Origin: Desulfopila_A sp964446655
GTDB taxonomy: Bacteria > Desulfobacterota > Desulfobulbia > Desulfobulbales > Desulfocapsaceae
Length of the DNA stretch: 64,000 nt
Reading direction: 5' to 3'
NCBI GenBank assembly: GCA_964446655.1
Contig: CAYUPL010000011.1
Span: forward strand, 18,396 to 82,395
The notes beneath the pieces were generated by a model. It had not been told where the DNA came from and did no database searches. It saw nothing but the letters and a program-made list of their open reading frames with translations. Shown here in pieces: positions 1-8,779 of the stretch (position 1 is its first letter; the number at the start of each line of letters is the position of its first letter). A program made the position numbers and the translations under genes.

Positions 1-1182
1 GGCAGTCGTTATGAAGGTGGAATGCATCATACCGTTCGTCAGGGGGAAGGGGTATATACCGATGTCTCGGGTGAAGTTTATGAGGGAATGTTTGTAAACG
101 ACAAGTATCACGGGAAGGGAACGTTGACCTTCGCGGATGGGCGACAGTATACCGGCACCTTTAAAGAAAATGTCATGCATGGCTCCGGCAGAATGGAGTA
201 TCCCGACGGCGGCCGTTACCAGGGTGAATTTGCCTCTGGTTTGCCGCACGGAAGAGGGGAGATGGATTATAGCGAAGGGACCCGGTATCAGGGCCAGTTT
301 AGCCATGGCCTCCGTCATGGAAAGGGCCTGTTTGTGTTCCTCAATGGGGATATATACGAAGGAGAATTCAACAACGATATCATAGAAGGTCTGGGAACCT
401 TGACCAGCAACGGAAAGGTTGTCCATACCGGCTCTTTTGCCGACGGCAAACCTGTTCTTGCCACGGAACAGGCTGGTGTGGTTTCGGAAAATGTGGTTGT
501 AGCGGCAGATCCGGACAGCGGCAGCGATACCATCCCGGCGGAAGGCGGCATGACGGAGCTGCCGGCCGCTGATGATGGTCTTCTGGTCTCCGACAAGATG
601 TCTGCTACACCCTACACGGGAATTGCCGTCCATACCTTCGAAAACGGAGCCGTGTATCAGGGAGAAGTGCACAATGGTCTTATCCGCGGCCAGGGCACAA
701 TAACCTTTGCCAATGGGGACGTCTATACCGGAAACTTTGAAGATGGGAAGATGCACGGTACCGGTACATATGTTTACCGGGATGAAAGGAGCTACGAAGG
801 GGAGTTTGTGCTGGGAGTAAAAGAGGGCGAGGGGCTATTCAGATATTCCGATTCGAGTCAGTACCGAGGCACTTTTCGTGATGATCAGTTTCATGGCGAT
901 GGAGAGTACATTTTTGCCGATGGCAGTAAATATATCGGCGAGTTCAGAAATGGTAGCTTCAACGGTCAAGGGCAATTAGAATATAGTGACGGTTCCTTTT
1001 ACAAAGGCGCATTCAAGGATGATTTACCCCACGGAACCGGAGTGTTCAGGTCTTCCGATGGAAGTGTGTATGAGGGGAATTTTGATAAGGGCAGAAGAAA
1101 CGGTATGGGCAAGCTCACGCTGGCCAATGGTGCCGTATACGAAGGCAGCTTTAAGGATGATGAGCTGATTTCTGCTCAGTAA
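1..1182 (+). CDS. MORN-repeat protein (5' end outside window)
   Basis: The frame is open from base 1, and its first codons already read as a MORN unit (Tyr-Glu-Gly spacing), so the true start lies upstream. About 393 residues are visible. MORN repeats of the pattern YxGxFxxGxxHGxGxxxxxDG fill roughly residues 1-140 and 210-390. They are separated by a linker of about 65 residues rich in Ala, Asp, Ser and Pro that has no repeats. MORN repeats form elongated beta-hairpin solenoids. In bacteria they usually have no assigned enzymatic role and may bind proteins or surfaces. No membrane segment or catalytic domain is seen in the visible part. A DUF4177-like gene follows after 37 bases, so the two are probably co-transcribed. 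The fold is clear; the function is unknown. Confidence 0.9.
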   Translation, partial: GSRYEGGMHHTVRQGEGVYTDVSGEVYEGMFVNDKYHGKGTLTFADGRQYTGTFKENVMHGSGRMEYPDGGRYQGEFASGLPHGRGEMDYSEGTRYQGQFSHGLRHGKGLFVFLNGDIYEGEFNNDIIEGLGTLTSNGKVVHTGSFADGKPVLATEQAGVVSENVVVAADPDSGSDTIPAEGGMTELPAADDGLLVSDKMSATPYTGIAVHTFENGAVYQGEVHNGLIRGQGTITFANGDVYTGNFEDGKMHGTGTYVYRDERSYEGEFVLGVKEGEGLFRYSDSSQYRGTFRDDQFHGDGEYIFADGSKYIGEFRNGSFNGQGQLEYSDGSFYKGAFKDDLPHGTGVFRSSDGSVYEGNFDKGRRNGMGKLTLANGAVYEGSFKDDELISAQ

Positions 1183-1219
1183 GCCCCAGTCAGTTTGACA
1201 GGAAAAAGGAGAAAACTTG

Positions 1220-1576
1220 ATGCGCTGGTGTTATAAAACAGTCCATTATGCTTTAAAAAAGGAAGGATTCCTGGGCAGCTCTTTTCTCGATGAGGCAGAG
1301 GTAGAGCAATCGCTAAACGAGTATGGTCAATCCGGTTGGGAACTCGTCTCCGTAACTGAAACCCAGGATGGTATTATTGCGATTTTCAAACAGCCGCTTG
1401 ACCCGGTTGCCGAGCCGATAACTCTGGGCAGGGCTATTCGGGAGGACGATCCGTTTGATGATGAACTGGAAGAGATCATAACGGAAAATGATATCATCGA
1501 CAATGAAGAAGAACAGGTGGATGAGAGGCCGAACCCAAATCATACCAATGGTCTACGTTCCATCCGCATTGAATAA
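1220..1576 (+). CDS. DUF4177-like small protein
   Basis: This is a 118-residue acidic protein. Residues 1-55 match the DUF4177 pattern: a W-Y-K start, a LNEYGQSGWELVSV core and a final F-K strand. The remainder is a low-complexity acidic tail rich in Asp, Glu and Asn. The ATG at 1220 is chosen over the overlapping TTG at 1217 because AGGAG lies 8 bases upstream of it. DUF4177 proteins are short alpha/beta domains of unknown function. The gene sits between the MORN protein and the M20 amidohydrolase with a 6-base gap downstream, so it probably belongs to the same operon. No function can be assigned. Confidence 0.75.
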   Translation: MRWCYKTVHYALKKEGFLGSSFLDEAEVEQSLNEYGQSGWELVSVTETQDGIIAIFKQPLDPVAEPITLGRAIREDDPFDDELEEIITENDIIDNEEEQVDERPNPNHTNGLRSIRIE

Positions 1577-1582
1577 TCAACT

Positions 1583-2779
1583 ATGTATGACATTTACCAA
1601 AAAGCACCATTTACCCTTAGTTCTGCTCGGAGGGAATGGATTCGTGATATTCGTCGGCATGTTCATGCTCATCCGGAACTGAGTTTTCTGGAGAAAGAGA
1701 CAGGACGTTTTATCCAGGACAAGCTGGCGGAGATAGGTCTCGATTCCCGGGGGGGAATTGTCGGTACGGGTGTTACGGCCATTCTGACCGGGGCTGCCGG
1801 CCGTCACCAGGCAGTAGCTCTGCGGGCTGACATGGATGCTCTGCCGGTACAGGAGGAAACTGCATTGCCCTTTATTTCCACTCGTCAAGGGATAATGCAT
1901 GCCTGTGGCCATGACGGCCATGTGGCTATGCTCCTCGGAGCTGCAGCACTGTTGGCCGAAAAAGATCTGCCTGGACCGGTGAAGTTGTTGTTCCAGCCTG
2001 CCGAAGAACATGGCAATGGTGCTCAGCACCTGATAGGCGCCGGTGTTCTGGAAAACGTTGCGGCAATTTTTGCAGGTCATATCGATACCCACTATCCTCT
2101 GGGAACAATAACAGTAGACGGCGGTATCATTTGTGCCTGGGCCGATCCGTTTGTGATCCGGCTGCGAGGCAGAGGTGGACATGCAGCGAGGCCACATGAG
2201 TCCGTAGATGCCGTGGTTGCTGCGGCAGATCTGGTCCAGTCTGTGCAGAACCTCATTTCCCGGGGTGTCGATCCGAACAGATCCGCCGTCATAACCATAG
2301 GCTGCATGCAGGCAGGCAGTGCGCAGAATGTTATCGCGGAAAATGCGCTGCTGAAAGGGACCATCAGATCAACTGATTACCAGACCCGTACCAACGTCAT
2401 TGCCGGGCTGAGGCGGATTGTGGAATCTATTGCTGCTCTGCATCAGGTTGAAGCCGAGCTTGATTTTCATGAAGCGGTTCCAGCCGTCATAAATGAGAGC
2501 AGGGCAGCTGAAACAGCTAGAAACGCAGCTGTACAAACCCCAGGTGTGCTGACCGTAAGCAGCCAGGGTGCTGCGAGCCTCGGTGCAGAAGATTTTGCCT
2601 TCTATCAGCATAAAGTTCCGGGATGTATGGTGCGTTTTGGTGCTGCACTCGAGCAGGGAGCGGGAGTGGCGCATAGCGGACTGTTTGATTTTAACGAAGA
2701 TGTGCTGGCAATTGGTGCCCTGTGGTATGCCAATGTCGCCTGGCAATGGCTTAAGGATCGATATGCAAAAATACCATAA
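1583..2779 (+). CDS. M20 family metallo-amidohydrolase
   Basis: This 398-residue protein has the length and motifs of the M20D family (hippurate hydrolase, IAA-amino-acid hydrolase, N-acyl-amino-acid deacylase). Metal-site motifs are visible: MHACGHDGH at residues 105-113, the QPAEE glutamates near 138, a conserved His in GRGGHAARPH, and GAEDFAFY near the C terminus. A lid/dimerisation domain interrupts the catalytic domain at about 185-300. There is no signal peptide, so it should act in the cytoplasm. It would hydrolyse an amide bond of an N-acylated amino acid or small peptide; the substrate is not deducible. Its 3' end overlaps the next gene, a gamma-glutamyltransferase, by 17 bases, suggesting translational coupling and a shared pathway. 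The start codon lacks a clear ribosome binding site. Confidence 0.9.
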   Translation: MYDIYQKAPFTLSSARREWIRDIRRHVHAHPELSFLEKETGRFIQDKLAEIGLDSRGGIVGTGVTAILTGAAGRHQAVALRADMDALPVQEETALPFISTRQGIMHACGHDGHVAMLLGAAALLAEKDLPGPVKLLFQPAEEHGNGAQHLIGAGVLENVAAIFAGHIDTHYPLGTITVDGGIICAWADPFVIRLRGRGGHAARPHESVDAVVAAADLVQSVQNLISRGVDPNRSAVITIGCMQAGSAQNVIAENALLKGTIRSTDYQTRTNVIAGLRRIVESIAALHQVEAELDFHEAVPAVINESRAAETARNAAVQTPGVLTVSSQGAASLGAEDFAFYQHKVPGCMVRFGAALEQGAGVAHSGLFDFNEDVLAIGALWYANVAWQWLKDRYAKIP

Positions 2780-4289
2780 GGCCATTGTGGCATCAGGCCA
2801 TCAACTGGTCAGCGAAGCTGCGGCAGTTATACTGCACCAGGGAGGAAATGCCTTCGATGCCGTAGCGGCAGCCGGATTTGCCTCGGCGGTGGTGGAACAG
2901 ACCCTGACCAGCCTCGGAGGTGGAGGGTTTCTCCTCGGGCACAGTGCCTACCATGGCCGGGATCTCTTTTTTGATTTTTTCGTTGATACCCCTGGTCGCG
3001 GTAGAAAAAACAAGGTGGAAAACCCCGATTTTTTCCCGGTTACCGTCCAGTTCAGCGGTGCCCCGCAGGTCTTTCATGTCGGTTTAGCATCCGTTGCGGT
3101 CCCTGGGATAGCCAAGGGACTGCTTCATACCCACAAACGGTTGGGCCGTATGAGTCTGAAGGAGGTTATAGCCCCGGCAGTCACCTATGCCCGTGGACAT
3201 GTGCTGAATAGTTTTCAGTCCTCCTTTCTGCGTCTGCTTTACCCCATTATGACGCAGAGTAGTGTCGGCAGAGAACTGTATGGCAGCGAAGACCATTTTG
3301 TGGGCTGCGGCGATCAAATTATCAATACGGCCATGGCTGATTTTCTGGAAAGGCTGGCGGAAGATGAGGGTGATGGTTTTTATCGGGGCGATATTGCAGC
3401 GGCTATGGCATCCGACATGGAGGAAAAAGGAGGACTGCTGACCCGTGAAGACCTGTCCGCCTATCGTGTTATTGAACGCAGCCCTCTACAGGTAGACTAT
3501 CGTGGCGCCAGATTTTGTACTGCTCCGCTACCATCCGTGGGAGGGTCATTGATAGCTTTGTCGCTATCGCGCTATTCGTTAGAGGAAAAACCATCTTACA
3601 ACTGGGGAAGCAAGGACTATCTGCACCGAACTTTGGCGGTTATGAAGGAAGTGGAACATCTTCGCCGTCAGGGCATAACCGGCTTTGCCGACCTGGAGGA
3701 AGAGTCGGCCGGCGGTACCGTAGAGGACATTGCCGACCTGCGGCTGTTCTCCCGGGGAACGACGCATATCAGTATTGCCGACCGAGAAGGAAATTGTGCG
3801 GCCATGACCTGCTCAAATGGTGAAGGCTCGGGATATTTTGCGCCAAATACCGGCGTAATGCTCAATAATATGATGGGAGAAGACGACCTCCATCCGGCAG
3901 GATTTCATTGTTCTCCGCCCGGACAAAGGGTTGCTTCGATGATGTCGCCATCGATGCTGATACGCGATGGTGTGGTTGAGCTGGTCATCGGCAGTGGCGG
4001 CTCCAAACGGATACGCACTGCCATCGCGCAGGTGCTTCATCAGGTTGTTGACTTCGGCAGAGGGCTGCAACAGGCGGTAACGGCACCGCGCCTCTATCTC
4101 GATGAGCATTGTTTACAGGTGGAACCGGGTTTTACCGCGGATGCTCTCCAGGACCTTGCGGTTGATGTCAATGTATGGCAGGATCTTGATGTCTATTTCG
4201 GCGGTGTCCATGCAGTTATTCCCGGCAGAGAAGGAGCCGGAGATCCTCGTCGCGGTGGCTATGTCATAGAAATCCGGGAAAACCCTTGA
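2763..4289 (+). CDS. ggt: Gamma-glutamyltransferase family protein
   Basis: The product is 508 residues. It carries the N-terminal Ntn-hydrolase signature (SEAAAVILHQGGNAFDAV) and the GGGGF segment, then the autoprocessing site GTTH with the predicted catalytic Thr at residue 333. The small-subunit glycines and GSGG of the oxyanion region follow. Family members cleave gamma-glutamyl bonds of glutathione or related peptides after self-cleavage into two subunits. The ATG at 2763 is preferred because AAGGA lies 5 bases upstream; the frame stays open further 5' but only inside the M20 gene. With this start there is no signal peptide, unlike the periplasmic E. coli enzyme, so a cytosolic gamma-glutamyl amide or peptide hydrolase is more likely. 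The exact substrate is unknown. Confidence 0.88.
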   Translation: MQKYHKAIVASGHQLVSEAAAVILHQGGNAFDAVAAAGFASAVVEQTLTSLGGGGFLLGHSAYHGRDLFFDFFVDTPGRGRKNKVENPDFFPVTVQFSGAPQVFHVGLASVAVPGIAKGLLHTHKRLGRMSLKEVIAPAVTYARGHVLNSFQSSFLRLLYPIMTQSSVGRELYGSEDHFVGCGDQIINTAMADFLERLAEDEGDGFYRGDIAAAMASDMEEKGGLLTREDLSAYRVIERSPLQVDYRGARFCTAPLPSVGGSLIALSLSRYSLEEKPSYNWGSKDYLHRTLAVMKEVEHLRRQGITGFADLEEESAGGTVEDIADLRLFSRGTTHISIADREGNCAAMTCSNGEGSGYFAPNTGVMLNNMMGEDDLHPAGFHCSPPGQRVASMMSPSMLIRDGVVELVIGSGGSKRIRTAIAQVLHQVVDFGRGLQQAVTAPRLYLDEHCLQVEPGFTADALQDLAVDVNVWQDLDVYFGGVHAVIPGREGAGDPRRGGYVIEIRENP

Positions 4290-4434
4290 TAGTCCCTTTT
4301 TCTCTCGTATTGGTGTTGTAGAATGCGGGAATAAGATTGCAGCCGGCAGTCTCGTTATTACAGGACGATTGGTAAGTATAGGTGACCGGCCTGATCGGTG
4401 GTACCGGGCTGTCGTATCTGAAAAGGACATGGCC

Positions 4435-5025
4435 ATGCAGAAACTTCGACGAGTTGATAAAAAGAGATTTAAGGAGTTGACCTACCCCCACCTGCTCTTT
4501 CTTTATAATGTAGCGTTGAAATATTCGGGAAAACCCTATGATGCGGAGGATCTCGTCCAGGAGACGATGTATACCGCCTACCGCAAGTTTTCCCAGTTGC
4601 GCGATGAGGAGAAATGTCGCTCCTGGCTCTTTATGATTTTGAGAAGCCATTTCCTTAAGGAAAGACGCCTGGCGATCAGAAGGCCCTCTCTTGATGATGG
4701 TGATGGCTATTTGAAAAATATCAGCGCCGGCAGTGAAGCAGAGCTGGCGCGGATATATGAAAAAAAGATTGATAAAGAGGAAGTACAGAGGGTTTTGCAG
4801 CTTCTGCCGGAAAAGTTCAAGTCACCTCTTGTCTTGTATTATATGGAGGAGTGCACCTATCAGGAAATTGCCGAGTATCTTGACATTCCTATAGGTACGG
4901 TAATGTCTCGTTTGTCTCGTGGAAAGAAATACATGAAAAACGAGTTGTTGCGTCGAACCCAAAAGGAGTCGATTGCTCGGAAAATACTTTCGATAGCAGG
5001 TTTTTTCGGCTGGGGAGGGTGGTAG
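4435..5025 (+). CDS. ECF-type RNA polymerase sigma factor
   Basis: This 196-residue protein has sigma region 2 at about residues 20-85, including the YDAEDLVQETM helix and the WLFMIL segment. A variable linker follows, then sigma-4 at about 120-175 with the EECTYQEIAEYLDIPIGTV helix-turn-helix. Regions 1 and 3 are absent, as in extracytoplasmic-function sigma factors. The second of two ATGs (4435) is chosen because AAGGA sits 7 bases before it, while the first ATG at 4429 would be only one base away. A membrane anti-sigma factor begins one base after the stop codon. The pair probably responds to an envelope signal and may regulate itself. Which promoters it recognises cannot be told from the window. 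Confidence 0.92.
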   Translation: MQKLRRVDKKRFKELTYPHLLFLYNVALKYSGKPYDAEDLVQETMYTAYRKFSQLRDEEKCRSWLFMILRSHFLKERRLAIRRPSLDDGDGYLKNISAGSEAELARIYEKKIDKEEVQRVLQLLPEKFKSPLVLYYMEECTYQEIAEYLDIPIGTVMSRLSRGKKYMKNELLRRTQKESIARKILSIAGFFGWGGW

Positions 5026-5026
5026 T

Positions 5027-5716
5027 ATGAATTGCCTGGAATTTTGTAAATGGCTCGAGAACAGAGATATTCATGATATCTCGGAAGCGGACCGCGCTTT
5101 GAGACATGCGGCCGGCTGCCAGAAATGTGCGACCCTGATTCGTATGGATGAACAGCTGGATACCCTTATACGTCAAGCAATGCAGCGCGTTGATATGCCG
5201 GATGGGTTGTCCGGCAGCATCGATCTCAGCCTGGAGAGAATGTCGGACCGCTCAGGCGGCAGGAAATACGCTTTTTATGGTATATGCAGTGCAGTAGCGG
5301 CTCTTATGGCCATTGTTTTTATCGCTTTTCTTTTCTCGCCGACGCTTCCCTCCCTTGATGATATGGGTCGTTACATGGTGGTCGACCATCGATCCCATGA
5401 TGACTCTTCGCTGACAATAGATCGTCTCGATGAGATTCATCTACTGGTTGATCTGAATATAGATCATAGCCAGGTCCAGGGCGAAGTCCCGGCAGGCTCC
5501 GTCTTTATCGGGGGCCGACTCTGTCCGCTGGGGAAGAATTGTCTTGCCCTTCATCTGGTCTTCATCCATCAGGGTAAGAGAATTTCTCTCTATATCATCG
5601 AGGAGAAGGATGTAGCCTTTCCCCGTTCAGCAGAACGCTACCAGTTGGTGAATGAGGGAGGCGAGAACATCAGGTTCTGGAAAAAAGGACAATATGTCTA
5701 TGGGATGATCGGGTAA
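5027..5716 (+). CDS. Membrane anti-sigma factor
   Basis: This 229-residue protein follows the ECF sigma gene by a single base. The N-terminal cytoplasmic part has a zinc-finger-like signature (His-x3-Cys-x2-Cys within RHAAGCQKC, about residues 26-34) typical of ZAS-type anti-sigma domains. One hydrophobic transmembrane helix lies at about residues 85-106. The remaining 120 residues should face the periplasm and do not resemble any domain I recognise; they end in a Tyr/Trp-rich stretch (FWKKGQYVYGMI). By analogy, the N terminus holds the sigma factor inactive at the membrane and the periplasmic part senses the signal. The assignment rests on gene order plus topology; the sequence family itself is divergent. 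Confidence 0.8.
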   Translation: MNCLEFCKWLENRDIHDISEADRALRHAAGCQKCATLIRMDEQLDTLIRQAMQRVDMPDGLSGSIDLSLERMSDRSGGRKYAFYGICSAVAALMAIVFIAFLFSPTLPSLDDMGRYMVVDHRSHDDSSLTIDRLDEIHLLVDLNIDHSQVQGEVPAGSVFIGGRLCPLGKNCLALHLVFIHQGKRISLYIIEEKDVAFPRSAERYQLVNEGGENIRFWKKGQYVYGMIG

Positions 5717-5900
5717 AAATTACCCAAGGTGAACCCCGCGGCTGAGGATTTCTTTTCCGACAGCCGCCGGAGGGTTGTGGTGCAGGAATAGAGTTTCTGT
5801 TCGTAAAAATTTGTATTTATTCGGTAAAGTCCGGTTTGTCCTGGTTGGGCATGAATGTTGTATACATTGTAGTGTTCCTCAACCATTCTTCTCCTCCCCG

Positions 5901-5940
5901 GATACGCCCTGCATAAGTTCTTTTGCAGGGCGTATCGTCT
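5901..5940 (+). terminator. Rho-independent terminator between anti-sigma gene and feoB
   Basis: A perfect 13-bp stem (GATACGCCCTGCA at 5901-5913 with TGCAGGGCGTATC at 5924-5936) encloses a 10-base loop, and GTCTTTT follows on the plus strand. It lies between two convergent transcription units, the sigma/anti-sigma operon (+) and feoB (-). The hairpin could serve both directions, but the T-run is on the plus-strand side only. Confidence 0.8.
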
Positions 5941-5958
5941 TTTGTGGGAAATCAGGGT

Positions 5959-8169
5959 TCAGCCAAGACCGGCCAGAGTACCGATTTGAAAAAACAGAAC
6001 GGCCAGTATAAAGGCAAAGACTGTGTTGAAGGTCACGGAAAAGGCGGCCCATTTCCAGGAAGACTCTTTGGCAATACAGACCACTGTCACAAAGCAGGGT
6101 GCATAAAACATGATGAAAAGCAGGGCGGTGATGGCAACGGTCTTGTTCCAGTTGGGATCGTTCTTCAGTTTATCACCAAGAGATTGTGATTCTTCCGCAT
6201 CGATTTCACCAAGAGAGTAGGCTGTACCAAGGGTGGAAACTATGACTTCCTTGGCGGCAAATCCGCCGACCAGGGCTATGTTTGTTCTCCAGTCAAATCC
6301 GGCATAGGAAGAGAGCGGTTCGAGGAAGGTCCCGATCCTGCCGGCGGCGGAATAGCGTAACGCTTCTTCCTGTTCCTGGAAGCTCAGAGCGTTGAGGGTC
6401 TCTGTTACCGGTTCGGCCAACTGCCTGTCGGACTGTTCCTCTTTTGTTGTGCCGGCGCCGTCGGCAACGTCGGCATAGAGCAGCTGGTCGCGCTGCTCGT
6501 CGTAGTAGGCCGATCGTTCTTCAGGAAGGCCCGGGAAGGTCATAAGTGCCCAGAGAAGAATGGATATGCCTAATATCACAGTCCCGGCTTTTTTGATATA
6601 CAGCCAGGTTCGCTCCCAGGTATGGATCAACAGGCCGCGGATCGTGGGGAGTCGATAGGGCGGCAGTTCCATGACAAAAGGCGTCGGCGTTCCCTGCAGC
6701 ACCGTTGCCCGAAAAAGTTTTGCTGCAAAAAGAGCAACTATCCAGGCGATCAGCGTAAAAAGGAACATATACTGTGCTTTATTTTCACTGAAGAAGGTGC
6801 CGATAAGAAGTGCCAGTACCGGCAATTTTGCACCACAATTCATAAAGGGCACTGTCAGCAATGTTGCCATCCGCTCCTTTGGTGAACGTAGCGTTCTGGT
6901 GGCCATGACACCTGGTACGGCGCATCCTCCAGCTATCCCGCCGGAGACGATAAACGGCATAACCGAGGAACCATGCAGGCCGAACAGGCGAAAAACCCGG
7001 TCCATCATATATGCTACACGAGCCAGATAGCCGGTGTCTTCGAGGATAGCTATGCTGAAAAACATAAACATGATAAGAGGTACAAATCCCAATACTCCGC
7101 CGACACCGTCGATGATACCGGAGATAATCATTGACTTCAACAGACCGTCCGGCAGGGCAGCGTCGGTCAGGTCACTCAGCAGACCGAACAGGTTTTCCAG
7201 CCAGATAACCGGCAGCTCGCTCCAGGCAAAGGTGAACTGGTACACACCGAACAATACGGCCAGCATGACAATGGGTCCGAGAAGGCGGTTGGTGAGTACT
7301 TTGTCGATTTTGTCGGAGGTGTAGAGTCTGTCCGAGTCGAAGGTGTGGGTAATAACACCTTGTTTGAGTAATGACTTGATATAGCCGTAGCGATGATCGG
7401 CTATAATTGCCTCTGGATGCACATCGAGTGTTTTCTTGGTATGATCGTTCAGCTGAGTGACTATGTCCTCCAATTCATCGGCTATCGATGGTTGTGAGGT
7501 TCGGCCGAGGCCCAGTATCTGTTCATCGTTTTCGAGATATTTGATGGCCGTAAAGAGAGGCGGGTAGGTTTCGGTGAGAAAATCAGCCTTTTCTATCTTG
7601 CCGGTAAGGCGTTGCAGAGCCGCATCAAGATCATCACCGTAGGATATGCGGGCGGCATCTGCCCGGAGGCCTTTTTGAGCCGTTTCCAGGGCCGTATCGA
7701 GAAGCTCCTTCATGCCTTTGCCGGACCTCGCTATAATGGGTATAACCGGTATCCCTAAGAGTTCGGTCAGCTTGTCGGGCTGTATTGCCATTCCCCTGTC
7801 CTGTGCCACATCCATCATGTTCAAGGCAATCACCAGGGGGACACCCAGTTCAATGAGCTGACAGGTGAGGTAGAGGTTGCGTTGCAGATTTGAGGCATCG
7901 ACGATATTGATGACGACTTCAGGTTTGTTCTGCGTCAGATGATCTCTGGCGACAATTTCTTCCATTGAGTAAGCGGTAAGAGAATATGTGCCGGGCAGAT
8001 CGGTAATTATTAAGTCGGTACTATTATGCGTTGTCCGACCTTCTTTAAAGTCAACGGTGATTCCAGGATAGTTGCCGACATGCTGTCGGGCGCCGGTAAG
8101 TTGGTTGAAAAGTGTGGTCTTGCCGGCGTTGGGGTTCCCCGCCAGAGCGATGGTGTATGTTTGTTTCAT
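5959..8169 (-). CDS. feoB: Ferrous iron transport protein B
   Basis: This 736-residue inner-membrane Fe2+ transporter has an N-terminal G domain with G1 GNPNAGKT at residues 11-18, G2 in the GNYPGIT region, G3 DLPG and G4 NMMD. A helical GDI-like spacer covers about 165-270. The C-terminal half has about 8-10 membrane helices in two Gate-type repeats, with conserved cysteines in the SGGIAGGCAVPG and NCGAKLPV segments that line the pore in FeoB proteins. It lies at the end of a minus-strand feo cluster, about 100 bases after feoA. GTP binding by the soluble domain is thought to control iron flux into the cytoplasm. The length is normal for the family and the reading frame is intact. Confidence 0.98.
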   Translation of the reverse strand: MKQTYTIALAGNPNAGKTTLFNQLTGARQHVGNYPGITVDFKEGRTTHNSTDLIITDLPGTYSLTAYSMEEIVARDHLTQNKPEVVINIVDASNLQRNLYLTCQLIELGVPLVIALNMMDVAQDRGMAIQPDKLTELLGIPVIPIIARSGKGMKELLDTALETAQKGLRADAARISYGDDLDAALQRLTGKIEKADFLTETYPPLFTAIKYLENDEQILGLGRTSQPSIADELEDIVTQLNDHTKKTLDVHPEAIIADHRYGYIKSLLKQGVITHTFDSDRLYTSDKIDKVLTNRLLGPIVMLAVLFGVYQFTFAWSELPVIWLENLFGLLSDLTDAALPDGLLKSMIISGIIDGVGGVLGFVPLIMFMFFSIAILEDTGYLARVAYMMDRVFRLFGLHGSSVMPFIVSGGIAGGCAVPGVMATRTLRSPKERMATLLTVPFMNCGAKLPVLALLIGTFFSENKAQYMFLFTLIAWIVALFAAKLFRATVLQGTPTPFVMELPPYRLPTIRGLLIHTWERTWLYIKKAGTVILGISILLWALMTFPGLPEERSAYYDEQRDQLLYADVADGAGTTKEEQSDRQLAEPVTETLNALSFQEQEEALRYSAAGRIGTFLEPLSSYAGFDWRTNIALVGGFAAKEVIVSTLGTAYSLGEIDAEESQSLGDKLKNDPNWNKTVAITALLFIMFYAPCFVTVVCIAKESSWKWAAFSVTFNTVFAFILAVLFFQIGTLAGLG

Positions 8170-8273
8170 CGGAATAATAAGTTGTAAAATTAGTTGTTTA
8201 AAAGGATATTATGCGTGTGCTGTTCCACTTTTTTATGGTGAGGAGAAGGATTCTCGTAGCGCATAAAAGGAGG

Positions 8274-8531
8274 TCAGTTTAAAGGCGTTATTACAATATG
8301 GTCGGCTTCATTGTTTCTCAGGGTTATGGTGCAGTCCATGACCTGTATGGCCACAGGGTCTTTCAGGGGGGCTCTCCCCTGTATTTTAATCTTTGTTCCG
8401 GGAACCAGACCCATCTCCATCAATCTGCGGCCCAGTTCCCCTGATGCCTTGACAGAGGCAATAATACCTGACTGACCTTTTTTCATCTGACGTAATACTA
8501 TGTTTTCCACTGTTACATTCCCCTCTCTCAT
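8274..8531 (-). CDS. feoA: FeoA family protein (first copy, next to feoB)
   Basis: This is an 85-residue SH3-like FeoA protein with the pattern LRQMKKGQSGII, LGRRLMEMGLVPGTKI and a final strand around residues 65-80. FeoA is a small cytoplasmic partner that binds FeoB and is needed for efficient Fe2+ uptake. The start is placed at the ATG whose A overlaps the stop of the upstream Cys-rich gene (TAATG), a typical translational-coupling arrangement. A GTG 18 bases further in, with GAGGGG before it, is an alternative start. A second, Cys-extended FeoA gene lies upstream in the same direction. Confidence 0.93.
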   Translation of the reverse strand: MREGNVTVENIVLRQMKKGQSGIIASVKASGELGRRLMEMGLVPGTKIKIQGRAPLKDPVAIQVMDCTITLRNNEADHIVITPLN

Positions 8532-8695
8532 TATTTTTTTGAACCTTTGCCTGAAGAGCAGCAACCGGAGCAATCTCCACTACAGTCGACTGTTCCGTCG
8601 GCTTTGCCGGCATTTTTAAAAAGCTTGTAAAATCGCCTCCCAACGGTGAGGAGGCATAGTGCAATAATTACAATAACGATAACGTTTTCCCACAT
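8531..8695 (-). CDS. FeoB-associated Cys-rich membrane protein (54 aa)
   Basis: This short gene encodes 54 residues: one membrane helix (about residues 4-18, rich in Val/Ile/Leu), a basic stretch (GRRFYKLFK), then a C-terminal cluster with Cys at 38, 42, 45 and 46 and a Lys-rich end. This architecture matches the small FeoB-associated Cys-rich membrane proteins found beside feoAB in many anaerobes. The ATG has AAGGTGA about 5 bases upstream. The stop codon overlaps the feoA start by one base (TAATG). The cysteine cluster probably handles Fe2+ or assists FeoB at the cytoplasmic face; that role is inferred, not demonstrated by the sequence. Confidence 0.85.
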   Translation of the reverse strand: MWENVIVIVIIALCLLTVGRRFYKLFKNAGKADGTVDCSGDCSGCCSSGKGSKK

Positions 8696-8748
8696 ATTCG
8701 TCACCTTGTATAAACTTAGTTCAAGCTAAAAAATAACATAAAAAATAT

Positions 8749-8772
8749 CCCGGTATATCCATAGACACCGGG
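8749..8772 (-). terminator. Possible terminator or attenuator between feoA2 and the Cys-rich gene
   Basis: On the minus strand a 6-bp stem (CCCGGT / ACCGGG) with a 12-base loop is followed by ATATTTTTTA. It lies just after the second feoA stop codon. The short stem suggests partial termination, which would lower expression of the downstream feo genes relative to the first. Confidence 0.4.
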
Positions 8773-8779
8773 AGGAGTA

